Shown here piece by piece: positions 26,658 to 38,370 of a stretch of DNA of 64,000 bases (position 1 is the stretch's first letter; each line of letters opens with the position of its first letter). The notes under the pieces are model-generated. The model did not search any database and was not told where the DNA came from. It saw only the letters and a list, made by a program, of their open reading frames with translations. Origin of the DNA: Antennarius striatus (lineage: Eukaryota > Chordata > Actinopteri > Lophiiformes > Antennariidae); assembly GCF_040054535.1 (NCBI RefSeq), contig NC_090794.1, forward strand, positions 1,735,501 through 1,799,500. Reading direction: 5' to 3'. A program made the translations under genes and the position numbers.

Positions 26658-27433
26658 CAGTGGTCACCAAATGGTGGACCGCGGTCCGGACCCGGACAGA
26701 ACCATCACGCGGTCCGGATCCGGTAGATTTTCTTGGCGCATTTTTACTTGCAGTTCACGGCTACAGACGGCAGGCGCTGCTCCTCCCATTAATACGGTAA
26801 TAGCGCCACTCAGTTCAGCTACTCAGATCGTTTGTCTACCCTGAGCTGTCAGCGTACCAGGAAGTGAGACAGCTCGCTACCGCTGTGAGTTTACCGCTAC
26901 AGCGGAGCACTGAAGAAGGGAGACAGCATAGCTCCAGATGAAGGGAGGTCAACGAGGAAAACTGCTGGTTAACAATGAGTGGACCAAATTTATGTTTATT
27001 CCTCCGTCATGCAGTTCAAAACCATTTTACCTCACATAGTCTGAACACGTAGCACTAATTAATTAATAACGTGAAGCGCCACTATGAAAAAAAGCACAGA
27101 TCTTTTGCTGCGCAGAATTATCGCCTGAAGTCCGAGCTGAGGGCAAATTGACAGAGAAAAATGCAAACGAATGTTCACTTGAGGCATGGTGGAGTTTGGG
27201 GCAACATAAAACATCTTTTAGAGATGGGACAGTTGTGAAGAAGTGCTTAAAAGCTGTTGTTGACATTTTGTTCGGGGGAAAACAGACGAGATGTGTGGAA
27301 AAACTCCCAAACATCAGCTTCAACAGCCACCAGAAAATCAGAAATATTAACATCTTGATGCAGATATTCAGAGAGCACCATGCATATCTGTGGACTTTGG
27401 TGAGGGGTTGTGTGTGTGTGTGTGTGTGCGTGC

Positions 27434-27472
<39 letters not shown>

Positions 27473-28326
27473 AGGTTCCTTCACAAAGAAAAGGAGCTCT
27501 TTGCTGAGTGTAACACCACTATGAAACACACACAAGAGGAGAGGACATACATGCAGCAATAAAAGATGCTGATCGTCCAGTGGTCTCTTTCACCAACATT
27601 ACAGAGACCACCACAAGGTGACCACCACAAGGTGACCACCACAAGGTGACCACCACAAGGTGACCACCACAAGGTGACCACCACAAGGTGACCACCACAA
27701 GGAGACCACCACAAGGTGACCACCACAAGGTGACCACCACAAGGTGATCACCACAAGGTGATCACCACAAGGAGACCACCACAAGGTGACCACCACAAGG
27801 TGACCACCACAAGGTGATCACCACAAGGAGACCACCACAAGGAGTGCACAGGCACACCTTGTGTACAAGTAAATTACTGGCAGGCCACATGGTCCATTCT
27901 CTCATGTAGAAAGTTCTGTTTGCATTTTCCCCATGAAAGAGCCAGTTTTTATTCATGCTTTCTGAACATGTTCATGTTTTTTTACTTGAAGTGTAGGCCT
28001 TCAGTTCTTTAGGCTGGGATGTCTTCAATTTAAGAGAAAAAGGATTACTCAGCTCTTGTTGCACTTTATTTTTTAATTCTGAGGTTTGTCTGTTTTTCAA
28101 TCTAACATAAAGGCTTAAAATTTATTTGCCTGGGTCTACTTTTATTTATGGTGAGGTGAAAGAGCTAGCTGTGCACTCAAACATATCCTGCATTGAAAAT
28201 TTATAATAAATAATAATGTGGATATAGTGGTCGGCTATAAGACACAAACTGGACTTTGGTTCAGACCTTTTACGAAGAGGAAATTTTTCTAACCGTACCT
28301 CCATGACTTTTAATTGAATACCCCTG
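26658..28326 (+). mobile_element. nested hAT-like element with transposase remnant
   Basis: It begins CAGTGGTCACCAAATGG and ends AATACCCCTG, with imperfect 8-base flanks CCTTAGAG and GTATAGAG. An open stretch near 27148-27400 reads SFRDGTVVKKCLKAVVDI and later FNSHQKIRN, resembling the region after the zinc finger in ZBED/GTF2IRD2-type hAT transposases. It is degenerate, and contains a GT run (27408-27470) and a 14-bp minisatellite. Confidence 0.55.
27605..27842. repeat. 14-bp minisatellite, 17 copies
   Basis: Seventeen copies of ACCACCACAAGGTG with two recurrent variants (GATC for GACC; AGAC for TGAC). The variants fall in an ordered pattern towards the right end (TGAT, TGAT, AGAC, then TGAC, TGAC, TGAT, AGAC), suggesting expansion by blocks. 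It lies inside the nested hAT-like element. Confidence 0.92.
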
Positions 28327-28603
28327 GTATAGAGGGTCCTCCTGAGGAGAACTTTGTTGCTGGGCCTTCAGTGAAAAGGTGAATGAGAGTGGGACTGAGA
28401 GCCAGGAGACCCAACTAATGTTACAAACATGTTTTCAAAAGGGTTGACGGTTCTGTGAATAAAATACATCCCATGTTACATGTATTGTCTGTACGCCTTG
28501 CTTTTGGGTAGGTGCTGCTAAAGTCTTTGCTGGTGCTACTAACTTCTAAATTTGTGAGCACCAGTGCTACCAAGAAAAAAAGTTAATTTCAAGGCCTGAA
28601 CAT

Positions 28604-28895
28604 GCTTGTCTATAATGTCTTGAAGCAACTTGTCCCTACTTGTTACCCTTTAAAATAGTCAGTCAGACTAATCACAAGTTTAAAGACACCTGCCATGCAA
28701 ATCAGAAGACCCATCTTAGTTTCCCTGTGGTCACATTGTCTTCAGTCGTTTCTTGGAATACCGTAAGTTTTCTCCAGGCCTGTTTCATCAGTTTATTCCA
28801 TTCTGTTCAACCACAATTAAAAATCAGTGTCTGATTTTCATTGGTTAATTCATAGCATTTTTGTGTTTACCTTTGTCAGTTTCAAGTTATTTCAG
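28604..28895 (-). mobile_element. Tc1-like relic R1, right piece
   Basis: Continuation of R1 after the nested insertion (GCAACTTGTCCCTACTTG ... CAGTGTCTGATTTTCATTGG ... GTCAGTTTCAAGTTATTTCAG). A second, shorter copy of its end follows the LINE fragment at about 29055-29160. Confidence 0.65.
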
Positions 28896-29058
28896 TGAAC
28901 TGTCAACTTTTCCCTTCAGGGGTCGCCACAGTGAATCAGTTGCCTCCATCTAACCCTGTCTTCTGTCTTCTCTCACACCAACTACCTTCATTTCCTCATT
29001 CACTCTATCCATAAACCTCCTCTTTGGTCTTCCTCTAGGCCTCCTGCCTGGCAGTTCA
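28896..29058. mobile_element. teleost LINE fragment
   Basis: Contains CTTCAGGGGTCGCCACAGTG, CCATCTAACCCTGTCTTCTG and GGTCTTCCTCTAGGCCTCC. These words belong to a very common teleost non-LTR retrotransposon segment; I am not certain of its clade. It is inserted at the end of relic R1 and part of the relic is repeated on its far side. Confidence 0.5.
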
Positions 29059-29274
29059 AGTTTATTTCATTCTGTTTAACCACAATTAAAAGTCAGTGTC
29101 TGATTTTTATTGGTTAAGTTTCATTTCATTTTTCAAGTTATTTCAATGACCATTGTGTGATTTTTGTTCATTAACAGAGGGTTTCATGTTTGCCACCCCT
29201 CTAGAAATGAGCTCATAAACACAGTCCTAATAAACAGAACTATGATTAAGAGACAACTTCATGACAATACAGCT

Positions 29275-31595
29275 TTACAACATTATTTTGTTTATTGTTG
29301 ATTGGTTTTCTACAGTCATGACACAAGGTTGCCAATGATTTCATCCGAGAAAAGAAAAAGCAGAGACATTAATTATAACTTCACTTATGGGTGAATGAAG
29401 TCACACGTTGTGGTGTTACACCGGCTGCTTTCATCATGTTTCATTTGTTCCAGGAAAGTATGAAAGAAAATATGAGACTTTGACTGTCTTCTCACTCAGT
29501 TGTAGAGTCATTATTCATTGCATGGACATCCATAGCGAACTTTGTAGTCACGGCAATGTCCATCTTTCTGGTCTTCATTGCGGCAAACAAATCCTTGAGT
29601 TGGATTGTATCTGAAAATCATTTAATAATTCAGGATTAAAGTAGGAAGGGAATATTTGGTGTATAAACTACCAAAGCCATATATCCTTGCTTTCATAGCT
29701 AGTATAGCAGAAATTTTTTTTTTTAAAATTTAATGGTACTGCTGGGACGGTAAATCTATTGGTGTGTTCTCATTTTATGGCAACTTACAGAACAAAGGTC
29801 TCTCCTGTGCTGATGGCTGGGGTCAGCGTGTCGATGGTAACAGCTTCGATGTATAGCGGGGTTTCACAGATTTCTTCCTCGGCTTCCTTCCTGTGGTCGA
29901 CCAAAGTCTCCCAGTCTCCAGTTCCACTGGGGTGGTCCTTGTTAAACCACCTGGTCCAGCAAACTTCAGAGAGAGACAAGAGTCAACAAATGATCGGTGA
30001 GAAACGGACTGAAAAACTCATTTTTGGTTTAGCGTTGTCTATTAACAAATGAACAGAACACTTGTTCAGTGCTGTGATACAGTACCTCCACCACCACAGA
30101 AAGGGGGATGGCAGCTGAAACGGACTTTATAGTCATTACACATTTTTCCATTGAGCTGCTGGGACTTTAAGCAGACAAATCCAGTCGTGGTGTCACTTCT
30201 GAAAAAGAGACACAGAATCAAAATATTTCATGATATTTCAGTCATAGTCGATGGGAGATTCCTTTGTTTGGCCTGTGGTAAAATTTGATGATCTATACGT
30301 CATCATTAATTTTATATTCAGCTCCATTGATACCATACAAATAATTTTTATTTGTGAAGTTCTTACTTGTATATCACATCCCCTGCTGCACTTGGAGTCA
30401 GCCCGGATAGAGTCTTGGCCTCAATTTGCATTGGTTTGGGGCAGATCTTCCCTCTGTTCTCAGCACGAAGATCAAGAAGGGTTTCCCAATCTCCACTACC
30501 AGAGGGATCATCTCTGTCAAACCAGTCTGTCCAGCATTCTGTATAAACAGAATTTGAAACGATACCATCAAGACTTTTGAAACTGCTCAATTGAGATTTG
30601 GTCTGGACGAATTTTAAAATAAATATTTAGAAAGGTGTGATAAACTTACGAATGTGGGTGGGATAGTAACAGGGCTCCTCTGAAAGGGTAAAAAGCAGAA
30701 CAAAGACTTAGACTTTTCCAAAGACAGTGAACAGTTTATGATCAGTCAGGAATCTCTGTGGCAGTTGAGAAATTCTGCAAAGCTACAGAACTTCAGGAGC
30801 GTGACCTTCAGCTTCATGATCACAAGACGTGAATATGATGACTGAGTTAGCAATGTTTCTGAAATAATATTACATCAACTTCATTTAACCTAAATGTTTT
30901 CTTCCTTTACCTCATTGACAGACACATTTGTTGAACACTTCATCTGAAAACAGTAATTTGCTTACCAAGTATTGCTACTGGGTACTTTGATTCGCTGTAT
31001 TTGTCAATTTGCTGGATGCTTTCTGGAAGAGAAATGAAAATCATATCATGACTGAGTCATTAAAATTATAGTTATGATCAAATCCTGGACATATTGAGAT
31101 ACACCTACCAATGAACAATCCTGCAACAATGGTAATGCTTAACTATTAGATAAAATAAAAATAATAGGTTACAATTACAAAATATGACATATACAAAGTC
31201 GATGTAGAAAAGTGTCAAATATGTGTTTGTCTTGGAAAATGTGTAATACATTACCAGTTTGAACATGTTTGCTAAATTGGGATGTTTGATTCTGTGGAGA
31301 AATGATGACATGGTTTTATGAAAACATTTAACTGTGTGTAGGTACTTCGTGCACTTGTTCAAAAACATGTGCATGAAATACCTAATTAGAAAAAGCATTC
31401 TTTGTACAGTTTCATCTTCTCCATGATTATGATATCCAGATTTAAATTGTTTTCATTTAAAACGAGTCTTTCATAAGACAGTTGAAAAGCTATATGAGAT
31501 TCAAAATTTTTAATGTCCTGAAACAAGAAAAGAGGCTCACCCACAGGACGTCCTGGTTTGAACGGGGAGGTTCTGTGATTGTCTGTGTCCATAGT
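29275..31595 (-). CDS. W2: secreted protein with two WxxW domains (type B, the only intact one)
   Basis: Coding exons in reading order: 31266-31255, 31142-31109, 31022-30966, 30679-30650, 30538-30367, 30198-30086, 29963-29789, 29610-29511. They total 693 bases, or 230 residues plus a TAA stop, with GT-AG introns throughout. It has a signal peptide MFKLLSITIVAGLFIE. The linker is longer than in type A, because exon 3 of the protein is longer and an extra 30-base exon encodes EPCYYPTHI with an additional Cys. Domain 1 starts at about residue 46 (C-W-T-D-W-F-D-R-D-D) and domain 2 at about 141 (C-W-T-R-W-F-N-K-D). The C terminus is CPCNE, without the KEE of type A. Exon 1 contains an upstream ATG that opens 22 codons and stops in exon 2, a potential uORF absent from the type A copies. 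Function as for W1. Confidence 0.82.
29291..29296 (-). terminator. polyadenylation signal of W2
   Basis: AATAAA on the minus strand about 215 bases past the stop codon, at the same relative place as in W1. Confidence 0.6.
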
Positions 31596-31614
31596 GAGTT
31601 TCTCCTGTCGTTCT

Positions 31615-31624
31615 CCTTATATAC
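31615..31624 (-). promoter_or_regulatory. TATA box of W2
   Basis: GTATATAAGG on the minus strand, about 75 bases upstream of the exon 1 donor (GTGAGC, 31540-31535). Confidence 0.65.
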
Positions 31625-31789
31625 AGTTGTCAAATTGCTTCTATCTACACATCCTACTGTCAGCTCTCAGACTTCAACCAATCACAAGGCAGAATGAGAT
31701 GTTTGTTTTTCTCAGGACTGTACCTAGATCATCTGTCAGAGATTATCACCTTGCCTTTTTGGTCTTTAACATTTTAGGACTAGAGACTA

Positions 31790-32575
<786 letters not shown>

Positions 32576-32618
32576 CTTTTCAAGGGCCTTCAGCACCATC
32601 CAGCCTTGTATACTACAG
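32576..32618 (-). mobile_element. LINE fragment, right-hand end beyond the hAT insertion
   Basis: Short stretch between relic R2 and the hAT element. It ends in the TACTACAG target site that is repeated at 33374-33381, so it belongs to the same inserted fragment as 33374-33675. Confidence 0.4.
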
Positions 32619-33373
32619 CAGCAATCCCCAACCTTTTTTACGCCACGGACCGGTTTCATCAAAGACAATATTTTCACAGACCGGGGTCCTGTAATAAAAA
32701 ACTGTAGTATAATAATAAATCAGAAATCAAAAGACATGTAAAATGCAGACATCAAAAGACAACCTTTTTTTCATTAATTGATAATAAACATATCTGTAAA
32801 CGAAATTGTAATTGAAATAACTATATTTAACTTGATTCAAGTGACTGCACTGAAGAGGTTAATTTTGAAGTATAGCGACTTACAATAAATAAAAAGGGTG
32901 AACAAGTCAATCAAATATTAATATAATAATAATAATGAGAATTAGTGTTTGGGGTCCGCTGATCTCGGTGTAACGGGAGACATGAAAACTGAAGTGTGTT
33001 CCAGACGTCCGGTCTACTCGATAGTTTGGTTTTGTTTGCGGTCACTCACTGCAGAATATCCCGCTTTAAAAAGACAGGAAGCTGGAAATGGAACTGCTGT
33101 TTGGGCGATCTCAGGATAATCTGCCTTGACTTTAACCCAGAACACTGGCGCAGTTGTGGGTGCTTAATTTAGGAGTAATGGCTGGTGTGTGTCACGAGGC
33201 ATAGACGCACAAATTCGTCCTTGCATCATTCTGCACAGCGACGCACATTCCGTCACTTTTTAAAATCCAACATCTTTAGACTGATAATCAAAAAGAAAAA
33301 ACATTTTTGTGGCCAGGTATCTAATGGCCTGCAGCCTGGTCCTGGGTCGCAGCTTAGTGGTTGGGGACCGCTG
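32619..33373. mobile_element. non-autonomous hAT element, 755 bp
   Basis: It starts CAGCAATCCCCAACC and ends GGTTGGGGACCGCTG, a clear imperfect terminal inverted repeat. A perfect 8-base target duplication, TACTACAG, lies at 32611-32618 and 33374-33381. CCACGGACCGGTTTCATC and CCTGGTCCTGGGTCGC words near the ends match the common vertebrate hAT-Charlie type. No transposase frame remains. Confidence 0.85.
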
Positions 33374-33675
33374 TACTACAGGACAAACACAAATGCGAAT
33401 AGACCTAGGCCTGATTGCTTGGATACACAACTACCTCACCACTGCACCACAGTTCATCAGACTCCTCCCTGATGGCAGCAGGCTGAAAAGGCTGTGAGAG
33501 GGGTGGGATCACCTACAATGCTGATGGCTTTGCGGGTGAGGCGGTTTTATAAATGTCTGTGAGGGAAGGGCGAGAGACACCTGTGGTCTTTTCAGCTGCT
33601 TTCACAATGCGCTGCAGGGCCTTGCGGCAGGAAAAGCTGCAGGCGCCATACCACACGGTGATGCAGCTGGTCTAC
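33374..33675 (-). mobile_element. LINE reverse-transcriptase C-terminal fragment
   Basis: The minus strand reads VWYGACSFSCRKALQRIVKA, then PSLTDIY and later FSACCHQGG. This resembles the C-terminal end of vertebrate LINE ORF2 proteins (CR1/L2/Rex-like; pattern RKALQR(V/I)VKTAQ...LPS..DIY). It is a 5'-truncated dead copy, carrying the hAT insertion at its right-hand coding end and a CTA microsatellite near 33673-33690. Confidence 0.55.
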
Positions 33676-33689
33676 TACTACTACTACTA

Positions 33690-33858
33690 ATCACAAGTTT
33701 GAAGTCACCCGTAATGGAAATCAGAGCACACGCTTTGGTCCCCCTGTGGTCTCATTGTCGTCAGTCATTTCTTTGGGTACCATTGTTTTTGTTCAGGCCC
33801 GTTTCATCAGTTTATTTCATTCTGTCGAATTATTAAAAATCATTGTCTGATTTTCATT
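33690..33858 (-). mobile_element. Tc1-like relic R2, right piece
   Basis: Resumes R2 (AATCACAAGTTTGAAG ... GTTTCATCAGTTTATTTCAT ... CATTGTCTGATTTTCATT) and runs straight into the truncated last exon of W3, so the 3'UTR of W3 has been lost at this junction. Confidence 0.6.
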
Positions 33859-36070
33859 ATCGTGACTACAAAGCGAACTTTGCAGTCACGGCAAGCTCCA
33901 TCTTTCTGGTGTTTATTGTGGCAACCACATCCTTGAGTTGGATTGTATCTGAAAATCATTTAATGATTCAGGTGTGAAGCAGGAAGGAAATATTCGGTGT
34001 ATAAACTACCAAAGCCATATATCCTTGGTAAGTTTATTTGACTGTTGTCACTTCAATGCACCCCTGTGCTGATGGCTGGGGTCAGTGTGTCGATGGTAAC
34101 AGCTTCGATGTATAGCGGGGTTTCACAAATTTTATCTTTGACTTCCTTCCTGAGGTCGCTCAAAGTCTCCCAGTCTCCAGTTCCACTGGGGTGGTCCCTG
34201 TCGAACCACCTGGTCCAGCAAACTTCAGCGAACAAAAAAAGAGATACCAAATGATTGGTGAGAAACACGTGGAAGCCTAATTTTTGTTTTAGCGCTGTTT
34301 ATTGGCTAATTGAATTTCCTGTCTTCCATGTTCCCTACTTGTCGAGCAGAAGCACAAAGACAGCAGCAGTATCTTGCAGGAAAAAAACCTCCCATCCCCC
34401 AACAGTACTAATTTCTGGTCCCTCCCCAACTTCAGCAACTACAGCACAATTTGGACAGCAAATTCTATCTGGCCTATCTGACACACTCTCTCTGTCTCTC
34501 GTGCATATATGGTACATTTGACAATAAAGTTGGCTATAAACAACAACAACAACACTTGTACAATGCTGTGATACAGTACCCCCACCACCACAGATAGGAG
34601 GATGGCAGCTGAAACGGACTTAAAAGTCATTACACCTTTTTCCCTTGAGCTGCTGGGAGTTTAAGCGGGCGAATCCAAATGTGGTGTCACTTCTGAAAAA
34701 GAGACACAGAATCAAAATATTTCATGATATTTGAGTCATAGTCGATGGGAGATTCCTTTGTTTGGCCTGTGGTAAAATTTGGTAATCTATACATCAATAA
34801 TTTTATATTCTACTCCATTAAAACAATATAAATAATTTTTATTTGTGAAGTTCTTACTTGTCAATCACATCCCCTGCTGCACTTGGAGTCAGCCTGGATA
34901 GAGTCTTGGCCTCAATTTGCACTGGTTTGGGGCAGATCTTCCCTCTGTTCTCAGCACAAAGATTAAAGAGGGTTTCCCAATCTCCACGGCCAGAGGGGTC
35001 ATCTCTGTCAAACCAGTCTGTCCAGCATCCTGCATAAACAGAATTTGAGATGTGATCAAGACACTTGAATGCACAATTGAGATTTGGTCTAGATGAGTTT
35101 TAAAATCAAGCAAATATAATGAAAAGGTGTGATAAACTTCTGAATGTTGGTGGGATAGTAACAGGGCTCCTCTGAAAGGGTAAAAAGTAGAACAAAGACT
35201 TAGACTTTTCCAAAGACAGTGAACAGTTTATGATCAGTCAGGAATCTCTGTAGCAGTTGAGGAGAAATTCTGCAAAGCTACAGAACTTCAGGAGCGTGAC
35301 CTTCAGCTTCATGATCACAAGACGTGAATATGATGACTGAGTTAGCAATGTTTCTGAAATAATATTACATTAACTTCATGTAACCGAAGTGTTTGCTTCC
35401 TTACCCACATTGACAGACACATTTGTTGAGAATGTCATCTGAAAACAATGACTAGCTTACCGAGTAACGATAATTTGCTGTATTTGACTTCTTGCTGGTT
35501 GCTTTCTGGAAGAGAAATGAAAATCATATCATGACTGAGTCATCAAAATTATAGTTAGGATCATAACTCCTGCAGTTATTGAGATACACCTACCAATGAA
35601 CAATCCTGCAACAATGGCCATGCTTAACTGCAAGAAAAAGCAAAAATAAAACAGTTTGCAATTGCAAAAATACGACATATACAGTCTATGTAGAAAAATG
35701 TCAAATATGTACCTTGAAAAATATGTAACATATTAGCAGTTTGAATATGTTTGCTATCTGTGGAGAAATTATGACATATTTTATATCAACACATTTAACT
35801 CTGTGTAGTACAGAAATATGTTCAAAAACATGTGCATGAAATATCTAAATAGAAATAGCATTCTTTGTGCAGAGTTTCAGTGTTTTCATGATTAAGATAT
35901 CCAGATCCAAATTCAGTTTTCATTTAAAACAAGATTCTTTAATAAGACAGTTGAAAAGCTATGTGAACTTCAATATATGGATTTTAATTTCTACCCTGAA
36001 ACAAGAAAAGAAGGTCATCCACAGGACGTACTGATTTGAACAGTGTGGTTCTGGGATTGTCTGCGTACGT
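33859..36070 (-). pseudogene. W3: broken type B WxxW gene
   Basis: The exon remnants align to W2. First domain: 35029-34858 and 34692-34580. Second domain: 34222 to about 34058, then about 33957-33859. Signal-peptide exon: 35627-35594. Linker exon: 35505-35461. Many defects are visible. The start codon in exon 2 is ATA (near 35745) and its donor is lost. The donor of the small linker exon (near 35145) reads CAGAAG instead of GTAAG. A TAA replaces the Lys of NDYKVRF at 34622-34620. The donor of the first exon of domain 2 is deleted. The last exon loses the CPC motif at its fusion to relic R2. The TATA box has decayed to CTATAAGG (36089-36096). Domain 1 is still well preserved at protein level. 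Confidence 0.85.
34300..34556 (+). mobile_element. short LINE-type 3' end insertion within W3
   Basis: A stretch absent from the equivalent intron of W2. It ends TTTGACAATAAAGTTGGCT followed by an AAC-repeat tail (about 34540-34556), the form of a 5'-truncated LINE or SINE copy. It contains TCTGGTCCCTCCCC and CTCTCTCTGTCTCT. Family not assigned. Confidence 0.4.
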
Positions 36071-36272
36071 AGTGACTCCTTTTTTGCTCCTTATAGACAG
36101 CTGTTCAAATATGCTGCAATCAACACCATTTACTATCTGATGTCAGAGTTCAGCCAATCACAAGGCAGAATGAGATGTTTGTTTTGATGGTTCGAGATTG
36201 TCTCAGGACTGTACCTAGGTCATTGTCCGTCCAAGATGGAACACCGTGTCTTGCTGGTCTTTAATATTTATA

Positions 36273-36617
36273 CAGGGCTCGAAATTGCGCCCATTTTGGT
36301 CGCATATGCGCCCAAATTTTTATCAGTGCGACTATTAAATATATTTGGGAGCACCGGTGCGACTAGGGAAAAAAATCTGGTGCGCCTTTTTTGTGAGACC
36401 GCGCTCCTGCGGTCCTGCCAGGAAACAATGAGAGCGCAACTGCGGCTGCTCTCCTGTGCGAGGGAGAGAGGAGGAACGGAGGCGGACAGAGCAGTCTCTA
36501 TCGCTCCGTCACTGCCTTGCTTTTGGGTAGATGCTCCTAAAGTCTTTGCTGGTGCTACTAATTTCTAAATTTGGGAGCACCAGTGCTACCAAGAAAAAAA
36601 GTTAATTTCGAGCCCTG
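36273..36617. mobile_element. 345-bp MITE with CAGGGCTCGAAATT termini
   Basis: The left end CAGGGCTCGAAATT and right end AATTTCGAGCCCTG are perfect inverted repeats. Flanks are TTTATA at 36267-36272 and 36618-36623. The subterminal sequence matches the 2.1-kb element at 26500-28598 (CAAATTTTTATCAG and GCTACCAAGAAAAAAAG). It is an internally deleted, non-autonomous member of that family. Confidence 0.8.
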
Positions 36618-36639
36618 TTTATAGGACTAGACAGTAAAC

Positions 36640-37242
36640 CTTCACAAAGGTTTGAAGGGTTCCTTCTGCACAGATGTTCAATAGGATTTGGATCAGACCT
36701 CTTAAAACTTGTGAATAGTCCAGTGTTTAGCTCTGAGTCATACTTGGGTATTTTTAGCTGTGTTTTGGGTCATTATTCTGTTGGAAGACCCATGACCTGC
36801 AGCTGACACTGGGCAGCACATTCTGCTCCAGAATTCCTTGATAGTCTTCACATCTCATGGTAGATTGCACAGATTTAAGACACCCTGTGCCTCATGCAGC
36901 AAAGCAGCCCCTTGAACATAACCAAGCCTCCTTCATGTTCCACCGTAAGGACAGTGTTCTTTTCCCGGTAGGCTTCATTCTATGTCTGTGAACATAGACC
37001 TGATGTACCATGACATTGCATTACAGTTTAAACTTCTTCGGAGGTTGTTCTGGACTCTTTGGTAACCAATAGTTCTATCGGTCTCTTCAATTTGTCATTG
37101 ACTACAATCACGTGGAACTTCTTCTGAATATGTGCTACTGTAAGAACATCAAACTGCTTGGAGATTGTCTTATAGCCTTCACCTTTAACATGTTGCCTAC
37201 AATATATTGAGGTAACTTGTCCCTACTTGTTACCTTTTGAAT
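36640..37242 (-). mobile_element. Tc1-like relic R3
   Basis: Same relic family and orientation as the others (GACCTGCAGCTGACACTGGG; AAACTGCTTGGAGATTGTC). It is cut at its right by a hAT element that inserted at the TTACCCTTT position. Confidence 0.65.
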
Positions 37243-37800
37243 CACATATGTCAAAGCCGCGGGCCAAATCTGACCTGTGACGAATTATTTTTGGCCCACT
37301 GGATGATTTTTAATAACTAGTACAACCGGCCCGCAGGCCATATCGGCCTGCTGATGTTTTGCACGCACCAAAACAACATTCCCACAATGCAACGGTAGCG
37401 GAAGTAAATGCAGCACAGCAAGCAGGTTTTGGTTTAATTGTTTATCAGCACTCAGAGTGTAGGTTCAATTTAGCCACTCCCTTCCTCAAAAATGTCTAAA
37501 GGAAGGTGGACGCTGAGAGAAGGGGGTTTCAAGCCAGGTGGGAGTCAGAATGTCTATTCAGTGAGGTAAAAGGTAAACCTGTGTGTCTTCTGCTGAGTGA
37601 GCACATTTCATCCCCGACACAATGCCCCAGCTGCGCGTCCAAGATGCTCAAACGCTCTGTGTGTTTTGCAACACGAACAATTGTTCTCTGTGATGTAGCT
37701 GAACAAAAAATCACACAGGAGCCGTCTGACTAATGAACACCTTCACTCTATCTTGAGGGTTTCCTCATCTCAGAGCCTGACCCGAACATTGATGAACATT
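37243..37800 (+). mobile_element. hAT (GTF2IRD2-like) remnant, joined to a Tc1 3' end
   Basis: It starts CACATATGTCAAAGCCGCGG (GGCCCGC-rich hAT terminus). A frame from about 37491 reads MSKGRWT-like and then RGFQARWESE and EVKGKPVCLL. A short C-terminal piece (SSRLTNEHL-like, then LSILRVSSSQSLTRTL) follows. This is the N- and C-terminal pattern of GTF2IRD2/ZBED-like hAT transposases with the middle deleted. At 37800 it is fused directly to the 3' end of the Tc1-like element, removing the hAT right end. Confidence 0.7.
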
Positions 37801-38059
37801 GACTGTGATCGCAGCAAAAGGAAGTTGTACAAAGTATTGACTCAAAGGGGGCCAATACTGTTACACGTCCTACTTTTCAGTTTTTTATTTGTAAACACAA
37901 CATAAAATTTTGAATAAATTTGGTTCCACTTCACGATTGGATCTCACATGATGTTGATTCTTAAAAAATATTTTCAATTTTTTATCTTTAAGTTTGAAGC
38001 CTGAAATGTGACAAAATGTCAAAAAGTTCTTAATGGGCCAATACTTGTGCAAGGCACTG
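37801..38059 (+). mobile_element. 3' end of the CAGTGCCTTG Tc1-like transposon
   Basis: Matches 46752-47009 of the complete element almost base for base, ending TTGTGCAAGGCACTG followed by TA. Its 5' part was lost in the fusion with the hAT remnant. It is a candidate crossover point for the 8.9-kb duplication. Confidence 0.8.
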
Positions 38060-38149
38060 TAGGTGCAGGCCTCTGAACAAACACAACACACTAGGGACCT
38101 GTAGGCATGCAGTTAGTATGTAAACATAGGGGGAGGCAGAGTAAAGGAT

Positions 38150-38370
38150 CGCATGAGGGATCGTGCCCCAAATGAGCAGCTTGTGGGGTGGATGGCGCCT
38201 TGCTCGAGGGCGCCTCGGCAGTTGCTGGGAGGTGAACCGACACCTCCCATCGTCAGCTCACACTCCGAAGGATGTCTTGCTGGTAGTGGGAATCGAGCCG
38301 CCGATGGCTGGGTGATGTCTGGTCTTCAAGACATCTGCTCTACCGCTGAGCCACTGCCGCTCCAAAAACC
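38150..38370 (-). mobile_element. tRNA-derived SINE, unit 1
   Basis: On the minus strand: A box TGGCTCAGCGG (38353-38343), B box GGCTCGATTCC (38299-38289), then a body containing CCTCCCAGCAACTGCCGAGG and CCTCGAGCAAGG. The box spacing is right for a tRNA head, but there is no intact tRNA fold. Copies lie at the same place in units 2 and 3. Confidence 0.65.

Larger units (their letters stand above)
26500..28598. mobile_element. DNA transposon with CAGG(A/G)CTCGAAATT ends, inserted in R1
   Basis: The left end reads CAGGACTCGAAATT and the right end, reversed, CAGGCCTTGAAATT. Flanking direct repeats AACAT (26495-26499 and 28599-28603) mark the insertion. A 345-bp element at 36273-36617 has the same termini. 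Superfamily is uncertain: the ends resemble hAT-type repeats but the apparent target duplication is 5-6 bp, not 8. A second element is nested inside. Confidence 0.65.

Noticed and set aside
27605-27842. Repeat protein with a 14-residue period (LWWSPCGGHLV type)
   Set aside because: It is a 14-bp minisatellite read in a frame that happens to lack stops.
38289-38353. Functional tRNA gene (also the copies in units 2 and 3, and 25660-25735)
   Set aside because: A and B boxes are present but no cloverleaf or acceptor stem forms, and each is followed by a SINE body.
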